In this document: piece by piece, positions 9,881 through 19,990 of the stretch | Numbering within the stretch: the first letter of the stretch is position 1 | Layout of the letters: the number at the start of each line of letters is the position of its first letter | Assembly (NCBI RefSeq): GCF_037038585.1 | Contig: NC_092520.1 | Location: 11,539,001-11,603,000 of the forward strand | From: Patagioenas fasciata | Lineage: Eukaryota; Chordata; Aves; Columbiformes; Columbidae | Reading direction: 5' to 3' | Length of the DNA: 64,000 nucleotides | The notes under the pieces: generated by a model | Databases searched by the model: none | What the model was told of the DNA's origin: nothing | Seen by the model: the letters and a program-made list of their open reading frames with translations, nothing else | Program-made: the position numbers and the translations under genes

Positions 9881-12800
9881 CTGAGATAAAGAAAGGGCTT
9901 TGATTAGGAGGTGCCAGAGTATCTTGTTCAGAATGATGGATCCAAACCCCATGGAACTTGCTAAAAGTGACTAGTGATTTTCCTATCATTCAGATGACAT
10001 TTCAAATAATTATTTTAATTATTTTAAACCCCAGTTTAGTGAAGCACTTAAGCACTGCTTGTATGTCTAACCATTCAGTACTTAGGCACATTCTTAACCA
10101 ATGCTTTACTGAAATGACACCTAAAACACTGAACTGTAAAATGTAGTCTCACAAAAAGTCACTTTGGAGGGTTACGATTTTCCCCCTTTAAAAAAACAAA
10201 CCAACAAACAAACAACCAAACCAACAAACAAACAAAAAAACAACGCAAAGCAAAAAACATTGCCAATCCATATGAGCAATAAACTGATGGTTTGACATGT
10301 AGTCACATCCAAAGTTCAAATTTCAGGGAGGTATAGTGAATATTTTTTCACGTGCTCATGCCTAGTTTTTCCATTGCTATCCACTACCCAGAGCTTTTAC
10401 TGGTAGCAAGCCCAGAAAGGCAATTGTAGCCTATTGAATGGCTTTTCCTGTGCTGGTGGCCTGTGCCCTTATAAACAGAAAGCAATTCCCTGGTAATGAG
10501 CAACCTCTCACACTGAAAATCGTTGGTAGTATTTCGAATGAAGTTATATTTTGGTTCAAGGAGCCAGTGAATTATGACTGATTACCTTTTCAAAGCAACG
10601 CACACAACAGCCCTGGGGAACAGATTGTATGAAAACATTTTCAATATGCAAATAGTTTGATACTTTGAAAAATAGCAGTGTTGCTAACATTTGGCCTGGT
10701 GAAGGAAAAAGTGTATTAATTTGCCCAGGCAACTGTCTCTAAAACAGCCCTTTGCATTAATTCAAAGTGAAATGTCAATGTTTCATAATTTATGACAGTA
10801 TTCTGAGATTCAGCTTCAATAGCTCACTACTGGTTGAGTTAACATCAGGTCTAAAACCTGTCCTCTCCTCTTCTGAACCTTGAATCTTTGGAAGAACCTT
10901 TTCTTTCTGCTTGGATTTATTTTTATTTATACTAGCTGAATTATTTATGATCATTTCAATGTAAATTACTGGGTTAAGAGAAAGGGAAATATTCTGTTGC
11001 TGCAGTGATTTACTCACATCTTGAATCTGATCATCTTGGCAAGAAAAAGAGGAGAGACTCACTACTCAGGATGTGGGAACCTAAAAGCTGTTGCCTGGTC
11101 TGTATCTGTAGAGCATGATGACATTATTAATCAGATATTCCAATAGTCATTTGAAGCTATTTACCTTTCAACACCTGCTGCAAAATAGCAAATTATTCTA
11201 AGATGTGAAGCTAGAAGCTTCGCTCCAGGCCACCTCTGACTTGTCACCTGATTTGGGGCATCTCAGCCATCGTGCTCCAAATCCTCTTTCACAGCGGTTT
11301 TTCATTCCACTGAATCTGACAGATACACAGCTGCAAAATGGTGGTATGGGAGGCAACGCAATTCCTTCTGCCCTAGTTATTCCTTAAGCGTAAGTTGGGA
11401 ACGGCTTACCTCCTTGAGAAAAAAATACGACAATGAGATTGTTACAGATGAACAAAAACGTTATATACATGCAAAATCGTCTTGCTAATCAACAGAGCTC
11501 GCTCCCTGCTGGAGAAAGCTCCAGAAGAACAACAGAAGTCATTACCATGCTGGTAGAATTGATTAATAAGGAAAACTGCATTAACTACTTCTACTAATAC
11601 TCATTAGCATTTATACATTATTACATTCACTAAATGTATGTGTAAATAGCTTTCCTAAGTGACAAGTAAGGGTGCCTGAAGGGTGCAACATGTTACTGTT
11701 GTTTTCCGGTTGTGTGGGTTTTGCATGGCAAGAAAAGCTTCTGCATTGGTTTAGAAAACAGGTAAGAGGGAACTGGAATAAGAAGAGGACACAGGGGAGG
11801 CACCTTCTGAGACCTTAGACAGGTTTCCCATAAGAACAAATGAAAGCCGTATTCCAGGGAATATTTTAATGGGGCCAAACAGGGCGTGGTGGAATATGGG
11901 ATCAAATCTGAGGTACTGCTCCCAGGCACAGTGTGGGTATGGACAACACAGCCCCTTGTAGCCTCAGGAAAACACTGTGAGGAGCAGGATCTCCCCCTCC
12001 CAAGGCAAAGGTGCAGATTTGGATACCCTTTTGGTTCCCGCTAGGAAGGGGGTAGCAGAAACGGGCACACTCAGAAAGCATCTGCGTTGGCCCAGATGCT
12101 ATCTGTTAGTGCCTTTTGTTCCACAATATGAATTTGAGGATAGAAGACACTCAAATAATGTGGTTTAAATTTAGAAAGTGACCATTCAGTTATCAACGCA
12201 GTTTAAAATTATAATGAAATGGAGCCCAGCACCTCCAAAATGCTGGTCAAAAGATGATTATCTGTGTAATGTGTGTTTTCTGGAGTTCATGTGCAATTAT
12301 CAAGCACTATTTTTAGGTTGGTTTTCAGGAGAGTTGTGTTTAGTTCTTGGCTCTGCCACAGACTTCCTGCATGACCTTGGGCAAATCGGTTTCTTTCTCA
12401 GTACCATCTGCAGCATAATACATTTTCCTCCCACTCTAAATTTGTCTTGTCGATGTGGATTATGAGCTTTTTGGAATAGGACATCTCCTCACTGTGTTTG
12501 TTTAGTGAGTGACACAGTGAGGTTCAGATCTTGTGACTTCTAGATAGCTTTTTAATGCATTTGGTAATAACCTGCTAGGAAAGGTGACTTGCACAATATC
12601 ACCTTCCATGACCAATGCAACCAGGTGGCGGGTATAAAATCATAAACTCTGTTGTCATTTTTAGACAAAGCTGGTATTTGTTACATACTTCCATTGCAGA
12701 AATGTTAATTTCAGCTGGCACATTTTACAAGCAGTTTTTGTATTTTTTTTCATTCTCGTTTTTCACTGTGCAGACCATGCCTTCCTGCTTTGTGATTATT

Positions 12801-12965
12801 ACCCTGGCCCCTGTGATTAGCGTGAAGTTGCTGGTTGGTTTTGCTTGCTCACTTGTTTTTTCACCTTCACACTAAATTACAGCAGCAGATTGACCGGGGC
12901 ATGCGAGTGCTTTACGGAATCTGTGAAGGGCGCTACACTGCCGGTCTGCATGGGGACCTTCTTAC
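9881..12965. other. Unassigned AT-rich sequence, possible conserved non-coding blocks
   Basis: Unique AT-rich DNA without interspersed repeats apart from an A-rich run at 10191-10258. Two blocks (about 10490-10800 and 11440-11640) have the look of conserved non-coding DNA: no repeats, no long frames, and several ATGCAAAT-like and TAAT motifs. On the minus strand, 11018-11034 is a 17-nt segment between a very pyrimidine-rich CCAAG acceptor and a GTGAGTAA donor. It is too short to annotate. Confidence 0.4.
10191..10258 (+). repeat. A-rich low-complexity (CAAA/CCAA)n
   Basis: About 68 bp of irregular CAAA, CCAA and A-run sequence. This is a degenerate simple repeat with no transposon body on either side. 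Confidence 0.85.
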
Positions 12966-12991
12966 CTGTACTTTGGTTTAGCAGCTGTCAC
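12966..12991 (-). other. Candidate short exon (26 nt) near the CpG island
   Basis: On the minus strand a long pyrimidine-biased tract (ctctttcactttgccc ... cttggccgCAG) precedes 26 nt that end GTACAG before an excellent donor GTAAGAAG. One frame is open (VTAAKPKY). It lies about 450 bp from the CpG island edge, where a second exon of a minus-strand gene might be. At 26 nt it is unusually short, and it could equally be a chance pair of signals. Confidence 0.18.
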
Positions 12992-13439
12992 CTGCGGCCA
13001 AGTGGGAGGCATGGGCAAAGTGAAAGAGCAGCAGACTAGAAAACAAACAAAATTAGCAGCACCTCAGTTTTTGCAGAGGAGGGAATAGCTGAAGGTAGCC
13101 ACTGTTAGTGAAAAAAAAAAGAAGAAAAATCATGTGAAGGTGATCTCTCTCTTGAACAATACACCTGATCAGACAGAGGCCTGGGCTCCGCTGTTGGAGA
13201 GAGAACCAAATGGATGATCAAACAGGTGCCTCATCACAACATCCTAAAAAAACAGGCAGAATGGGAACCTGGACAATTCAAAGGCACAGAAGGCACTAAA
13301 TATGTTTCCTTGCAGGCAAAACCACAGGGAGCAGCTCTTTGGACAGGTGTAGCTTTCACAGCGGGCTGTCACAGGCTCTGTACCACATACATAGGGCTCA
13401 GCAGCGTAGCTGTGCTCACAGGCAAGTTGCAATGGCACT
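12992..13439. other. Flank of the CpG island
   Basis: Moderate-GC sequence with an A-rich run near 13112-13130. The open stretches that continue into the island have no recognisable protein content. Nothing is annotated here. Confidence 0.5.
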
Positions 13440-14370
13440 GGTACCGGGAGCCTGCCCCAGTGCTCGGACGGGCTCATCCCGGGGTGGTTCACCGGCTGCC
13501 CCAGCCGCCTCCATCTCCCGCCGCACCCCCGGGAGCGGCTCCCCCGGCACCGCTCAGGGTGCAGGGGAATCCGTGCAGAACCAGACGGGGAGGCAGCCGG
13601 TGAGCACAGCCCGGCACTGCCCGGCCGGCCAGCGCCTTCCTCCGGCAGCGCGACGGCAGCAGAGGAGCGGTGACCCCCGAAGGGAGCTTGGGGACACCGG
13701 CTGACCCGGCGCCTTCCCGGGAGGGGGTGACCTTGGGCGAGTCCCCTGGGGGGAGAGACTTTTCGGGATCGGTTCAGCGACTCCCCGGGGGCCGCGGCTG
13801 GGGCGGTGGGAGCCCCGCGGCGGGCGGGGCCGGGGCGGGCCGTCCCTCCCCGGGGCCGGGAGGCGGGCGCGGGCTGCGCTCCCGGCAGGCTGCGCTGTGC
13901 TCGGCGCGGCGGCCGGGCGGGGATCGCCCCCTCTCCCCTGCTCCCGCCTCAGCCCTCAGCGGCGTTCGGGGCGGCATGGAGACCCGGCGCGGGAGGCCGC
14001 GGGGCAGCCCCCGGAGCTGAGCCGGCCGGTGCGTACCCGCCTGGGGCTGGGGAGCGGGGCGCGGAGGGGATGGCGGACAAACTTTCCGCCGGGCAAACTC
14101 GGCGGTGCGCGGGGGGCGGCGGCCGCGGGGGCGCCGGGGGCTGCGGCCTCGACGTGGGGAAACTTCTGCCCGGGGGGGGTCCGCCGGGGCTCCCTCCGCC
14201 CCGCTCTGCCGGGGAGCGGAGCCAGCGCTGTCCCCGTGTCCCGCTGTCATCCCCGCGCTCCCCGAACCTGCCGGCGGCGAGTCGCTCTCCCACTCTGCCC
14301 TGCAAGGTGCAGCGCCGGGCGGCTGCCCCTGGGCTCGCTCGCCGCGTCGCGCCGGGTTTTAGCTCGCATG
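13440..14370. promoter_or_regulatory. CpG island, core (gene promoter and first-exon region)
   Basis: CpG dinucleotides are abundant here and nearly absent in the surrounding tens of kilobases, and GC content is very high. The region contains Sp1/KLF-type GC boxes such as GGCGGGGCCGGGGCGGGC near 13820. There is no TATA box, as usual for CpG-island promoters. Long overlapping Pro/Arg/Gly-rich frames on both strands (for example minus 13774-14250 and plus 13806-14423) come from GC-rich composition and are not genes. Direction is not settled. A plus-strand donor-like GTGCGTACC at about 14030 and minus-strand exon candidates at 12.97 and 9.81 kb would fit divergent transcription. Confidence 0.88.
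13977..14029 (+). other. Possible end of a plus-strand first exon with a short uORF
   Basis: In the island core, GGCATGG starts a short frame (METRRGRPRGSPRS) that stops after 14 codons. A donor-like GCCGGCCG then GTGCGTACC follows within about 10 bases. This arrangement, a GC-rich exon with a small upstream ORF and a donor just after it, is common for 5' UTR exons of genes with long first introns. No matching downstream coding exon is recognisable in the window. An alternative is that the ATG is irrelevant and transcription runs the other way. Confidence 0.3.
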
Positions 14371-14649
14371 CAGGCAGGAGCTGTGTGATCGTTATTTATT
14401 TAATTTTCCTCGTGGCTTTTTAATGTTTTTCCTTTTTTTAAACATTTTTTTTTGTCGCTGGGAGTGGGCGAGGGAAGGAGGGGGTGTGCGTGTCTGTCGC
14501 TGCTCTTCAGCTGCAGTTGCTCTTGGCTGAGCCTGGGGACTGGCCGCAGCTGCTTGGGCTGGGGAGGGAGGGATGTTACCGGAGGACTTGCCTATTCGTA
14601 TTTTTAAATATCTATCTATATATATGTTTTTTTCCCCAAATATTTTTAG
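14371..14649. other. AT-rich wedge between two CpG-rich blocks
   Basis: T-rich runs (TTATTTATTTAATTTTCC and following) and TATCTATATATATG near 14611 interrupt the island. The TATATATA lies about 40 bp upstream of the second G-rich block and could act as a TATA-like element for a plus-strand start. There is no initiator or other evidence for that. Confidence 0.45.
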
Positions 14650-15010
14650 AAGCGGGGCGGGGCGGGGGGGGTGGGGTGTCGCCTTGCCCTCCCTATTTGC
14701 AGGTACTGGGGCGCTGGTTGGAGCTGGGGGGGAGCGCCCTGCCCCGGGGCGGGGGCGCTGGGGGCGGCGGGGGGAGCAGCCGTGCCCCCCCGGCCTCTGC
14801 CGGGCTCTGCCGGGGCTCTGGTCGCTCCGGGGTCTGCGGGCCAGAGGCCGGAGGGTCCCCATCCCCGCCGTGCGACCGCCCTCAGCATCCTCGGGACGCC
14901 CGAAACTCGGACGGTGTGCGAGTGTCTGTGGGTGCGTGTCCGTGCGCGTGGGGGTGTCCGTGCGTGGGGCGGCGCTTGGAGGGAACCTGCTCCGGCTGGG
15001 ATGGGTTAAA
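14650..15010. promoter_or_regulatory. CpG island, second block, with strong G-quadruplex runs
   Basis: CpG- and G-rich sequence. On the plus strand GGGGCGGGGCGGGGGGGGTGGGG at about 14654-14676 has four G-runs of at least four separated by single bases. More G-runs follow at about 14726-14776. The 3' part (about 14914-14968) is a GTGCGTGT-like alternating purine-pyrimidine stretch that can favour Z-DNA. The frames here are compositional artefacts. This is probably the downstream half of the same promoter region. Confidence 0.75.
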
Positions 15011-18000
15011 CGTAGTTCTCCCGGCTCTAACTTCTGCTATTAAAGGAGATAATCCAGCCTCTCTTGCCCACTTTTTGAACCGCGCTGGATTATTTGCAGG
15101 AGGAAAAGAGAAGCGTGCTTCCCCAAGAAACGCATCAGTGGGTGTCTTTTTCCTTTTTTTTGGTGATTGTTCGTGGTGGCTTCATGCCCTTGCTTTGTTG
15201 TGATGAGGATTAAGAGTTGCCGAGTGTCCTTAGTCCCAGATCCAATTAAAATAAATGCAAGTAAATGGGACATAAAGGGAAGGCAGCACTGGCATCCCGG
15301 CAGAGGCACTAAAGCATCAAGGTTGGTTAAAAGGAAAGAGACTTGAGGAGATGAATGCTTTCCTTCTTACTCATTTGCTTTCTCTTTGCAGCGCTGTCAG
15401 ACAGGCTTAGTGAGGTGCACCGTTTGATCAGGGTTTTGCGAATCCTTAACCAATCTGTCCAGCAGAAAGAAAGAAAAAATGATGTCTTTTGCACAGGCAT
15501 TTTAACTTATCTCTCATTTAGCAAAGGCTTTGCTTTATGAAATCTGGTTTGAGTTCTCAGCACAGGAATTAAAAATCATTCTTAGTCACTGCCTGGACTG
15601 TGTGCTTTCACTGAGGGCTTACTCCTGGTTTGGAGCAGTTGTGGGGAGGGTGTAAGTCTTAACTGGGAAAGCAGAACAAGGAAAAATAGCCTGGCAAGTT
15701 CTTGGCTGTCTTGTTTTTCTTCCTGCTGACATACAGAGGGCTTATCCTTCAGTTGAACAGAAAGTTACTTTTGTTGCTTGGAGAGGACTTGGTGGTGGAT
15801 GCGAGGAGAGAAGGAACGATCCCCCCACAGCCAGCTTGCCTTTGGAGAGTGCTGCTGAGAAAGAGCTTGCAACTGTGATATTTGTGTCCAGAAAACGCTG
15901 GAGTCTTGTTGAGAGAGCCAGGTAGGAGCCAGTGTACTGCAGGGCTGGAAACTATGGATATCCCTCTGCCTGATCCTTTGGTGGTGCTAGTGTTGTAGAA
16001 AATCAGCAGGTTGGTTGTACTTGCCTTGATGCATCAAATCATACTGTCTTTTTCTTTACCTCTGCTGTTTTTTTTCTTAAGCTTGGTTCTTAACGTAGCA
16101 TCTGTTGGCATCTTGATGACTGTGCTCTGTACCTGTGTGCCCATGGTATGCAGGATGCTTTCTGAGCCGTGTGTTATGCTGCTGTGTTGTTATCCTGTGT
16201 GTGCAGGAGAGGGATGGGGTGTAATCCACCTCCACTTTTCCTAAGTGCTGGCTGGCTTCGTTTCTGACGTGAGGGCCTTCTATTCCACCAGGTTACGTTG
16301 TCACGGTTCCTACCATCAAGATGTGCTGTCGTGACCTGATGTGCTCTGGTTGATGGATTCTGTCAAATACAATGAAGTGAGCAGTTAGGAGAGAGTTGGG
16401 GTGTTTAGCCACTGCTTGTTAGGAGCAGTTTGTAGCTGCTGTTCCACTACAGATGTACTTCTGTGCTGAGTTCTCAAATGTCTTCTGACACATGCCAACT
16501 GCGCTCATGCCACTTGTATTTACAGACAGGTTTTTCTGAAGGACAGAAAGTTGGTTAGGATAAGGTTTGTTTTAGCATGGTGTGCCAAAGCGAGGCACCA
16601 TACTTCTGGATGCAGGTTTGAATCCCTTACAGTTTGTCAGTGCCTTAAAGTTCTTAACTGTCTGGTAAGTGTTTGGTTGCTTATGTGAAGGGTTTCACGA
16701 CTTCTGTCTGTGGTTCATAACACAAAAGCTGCTGTCACTGTTAAGACCCTTATTGTGCTGGCTGGAAGTCCCAAGGCAGAATGGGCAGGGAGTCAAAATC
16801 TCTGCAACAGAGGTGAAATCCTGGCTACGCTGACTTCAGTGGGAACTTTGCCATAGACAAGAATGGGCCAAAGCTTCAATCCAGAAGTAGTCCTCCCTTC
16901 TTGTTGGTAATCCTGATGTATGCTCCAGGGAAGCTTTTACTTCTCTGCTGACACCCCGACTGTGTCTGTTAGTGCAGAGAAGATGTGAGTCTCTTAGGAT
17001 GTCACGCTGTGTCTTTCTCGAGCAAAGCGTTCCTGGGAAGGAAATCATGGCAAATACGAGTGGAAATAAAACCCCAAATGTGGACACATGCTGACTGTCT
17101 TGTTTGTGTCCTGAGTCATTCCCAGGAATGCAGAACAGACACTCTCAACCCAGCAACATTAGCATTTCGAGGCCGCAGCAGAGGAACCGTCGGTAGGTGC
17201 ACCCAGGGCATCCCCCAGTCCAGGCGTCTGCGTTTGCAAATTATCGGCTTAGTGACAGACATTGAATATGTGAAGCAACAGTACATTCATTAATTCAACT
17301 CTGCTTAGCCTGTGCACACTGAGTGAGTTTTCTATGTATGTGTGATCTGGTGAGCTATTCTCAGAGACACTTCATATATCCAGCATCCAGATAAATTTTT
17401 ATGTTAAATGACAGTGACAAATGGGGAGTGTTTGATACTTTTTTTTTACCACCACGTGGAAGGTGTGTGGTGCAGAATATCAGAATACGCATTTAATCAG
17501 TGCTGGTTGAAAGCCAGTCCAGGTCGCGGCCATGTAATAAAACTGGTCTTTTCAACAGGAATACCTTGCTTCGGTTTATTATATTCAGTGGCCTAGAAGG
17601 GGATTTGTTAATATACAACAAAAATGTTCATTGGGATTGAGGTATTTGCATCTGTCTGATATATTTGATTTTTTTTTTCCATAGTGAGAACACTTTGGTG
17701 CCTGTAATTCCATTGCATACAGTTTTATTTTATGGTGCATTCTTTTACCGTGCATTCACCCCAGACATTTAGGTGTTTTGCTTACGTATGACAATGAAAG
17801 GAATGAAATATAAACTAATGTGGAACCGAGTAGCCTGTTTTCCATGTGCATCCTTGTACCCTTAGTTTAAGAGACTTAACTAAGGATATTGTAAATAGCT
17901 ATAAATTATACGATGTTAGTGTCTCTTAGCGTGTTTTCAATGATAGTTTCTGCATCTAAAACAAACCAGCCCTAATTCTCATTTATTTTAGATAAATGCG

Positions 18001-19960
18001 TAGCCTTCATTTTGTCCCTGTGTCTAAAATGATAGATATCATGACAGGCATTGAATCAGACCCTGAAGTCATAATATTGATGTTAATATCCTGATGAGCA
18101 TGTCAGTGGCAGGTAGGTTTTGGGCAGTGTTAGTACTGTCAGGATGCAAAAGATGGCAGTGCTGTGAAGAGGGATCCGAGCAAACCCCGCTGGGCTGCCC
18201 TTCAAACCTCCGCTCTCAGGTCTGCGGTGACTTCCAGCTTATGGGTTTGTTGGGGTTTTTTGTAAGTGCAATTCAAAGGGTTGATGATAACCATTAATAA
18301 CCTTTGCACTGTGTGTTTTCTAAATCCTAAGGACTGTGTTCTCTTTAGTGCTTGGACTTGTGGGCTGAGCTGGGAGCTGGACTTGCTGGGTCCTGGACTA
18401 GAATACGCATCATGTGGTGGTTTGAGAGACACACTGTTCTTAGCTTGTTTTTTGCTTAACTTCGTATGAAATCTGCAAAATCCAGAGTAATTTGGAGTGA
18501 AATTGGTGTTCCATGGGATTAGTAGCAAAAAACCTCCTGAGTTCACTTTTTTTTTTCTTCAAAGAATCAAGAGCAGACCTTGTTGTGAGTAGTGTGCAGC
18601 TTTGTGTTGGAAAATTCCCCATTGTCTTATTGAGCTGTTGTTGATTTTGCTGCCAATCTTGGTGTATAGGCCTGGCTACTATAATAATTATACCTAAACG
18701 TGTCTGCGCCTGTACTGCCCATCATCCGCAGTTAATCAAAGCACAGACCCTGCGGGCACTTACAGCAAGTTAACGCAGACGAAAAACACCAGTGGCTTTG
18801 CCGGGGAGAAAATAAGATTTTATTTATTTCTTTGACATCAGTGAGTGTTGCTGTGATCATTACACCCGTGCCAACACCACGCGGCTTCTGCCGTGGGTTC
18901 GGTGGTGCTGCCCCACTGCTTGTGCAGAGCCCACAGCTCCGTCCCTTGGCTGCAAAGCTGGTCAGAGGGATGCGGCAACACACGAGGTGGCTCCTCTGAG
19001 CTGAAATCCTCCTCATTTCCCTGCTGTCTCAGTGGATTTCTCCCTGCTTTAAAAGGCATCTGTGATTTTTTTTTTTTAACTTATTTTTTATTTTTAAATG
19101 GGTTTAGCATCCCATCCTGAGAGGTGTTGGGCTTTCCAGGCAGGTGGCCATCAACAGGGCACTCTGTCTTCAGTGGAGCCACTGGTGGGGTTTAACGCTG
19201 ACTGCGGTGAGAGTTGTTTTTGGGCCATTTAGGGCACTCCTTGCCCTGCAGCATTTCCATCTTCTTAACTTGATCCTGTAGAGAGCATCAGGGGAGGGGA
19301 AAATAGTTTCGATGACTTCCTGTAGTGCTGGTGAGAAATGGTCTGTCACCAGCCCTGGAAATGCACAACACAACTTGTCTTTGCTTGCACTGTGCAAACC
19401 GGCTGTAAATAACATTTCTTCTGTGTCTTTGCAGACTTCAAAGATTATTCCAGCTGTTTGGAGGAAGCCTAGTGAGAGAAGGTAGCTGGAAGTTTAATTG
19501 TAGCTTCAGGACTTGAGCTAAATCAAAATCCAAACAATCTGATAAAAATCGCAGCCACTTGAATGTTGTTAAAGGTTAAAAGTGAGCCCTCTTCAGAAAA
19601 ACTATTAATGTTTTACATCTTAAAATAAAGGATCTTATTAATATTCCTAAATAACATTGAGCATAGATTATATTTTTGCCTTCAAACCATCTGAGCACTT
19701 CTTATGATAATGCAGATTAAATTTAGTGACAAGTGCGTATAATGACAGTACAAATGTCAGTTTTGCTATCAGATGTGTTGCACTGGTATCTTTTTAATAT
19801 TAAACATGATTCTGTCCTGTATTGCTTAAACAAATCACGGCACCCAGAGTCTTAAGAGGATGTCTCTGTGTTCTGCCACAGGGTGACATAATCTGTTGAC
19901 TCTTCCTATTTAAATAACTAGTTAATAATTTTGACATGTACATGTCTGGGGTGGGTTTGG
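15011..19960. other. Unassigned sequence, probable intron or intergenic
   Basis: Unique sequence with no recognisable repeat family. It holds several isolated plus-strand splice-like segments. These are 15831-15919 (open, donor GTAGGAGC), 17126-17192 (listed separately), and an acceptor at 19435 (tctgtgtctttgCAG) followed by 47 nt to a GTAGCT donor. None shows a recognisable protein domain. Confidence 0.45.
17126..17192 (+). other. Candidate exon (67 nt) with an in-frame ATG
   Basis: The acceptor context is cctgagtcattccCAG and the donor is CGTCG followed by GTAGGTGC. An ATG at 17129 opens a frame (MQNRHSQPSNISISRPQQR) that runs to the donor without a stop. The peptide is polar, Ser/Gln/Arg-rich and would be disordered. 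The segment keeps three CpGs in CpG-poor DNA (TTTCGAGG, GCCGCAG, ACCGTCG), which mildly favours constraint. It lies 3.1 kb downstream of the putative plus-strand first exon and so could hold a translation start. No gene is recognised. Confidence 0.2.
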
Positions 19961-19990
19961 TTTTTTTTTTTTTCTCTTTTTTTTTTTTTT
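19961..19990 (+). repeat. Poly-T tract
   Basis: About 30 bp of T broken by a CTC near the middle. This is a simple low-complexity run with no retrotransposon body attached. Confidence 0.85.

Noticed and set aside
11018..11034. 17-nt minus-strand microexon
   Set aside because: Splice signals look good (pyrimidine-rich CCAAG acceptor, GTGAGTAA donor), but 17 nt is too short to support without transcripts and the acceptor is AAG.
13774..14423. Several frames of 110-205 codons in the CpG island on both strands
   Set aside because: GC-rich DNA has few stop codons; the products are Pro/Arg/Gly/Ala-rich with no domain, and they overlap in many frames at once.
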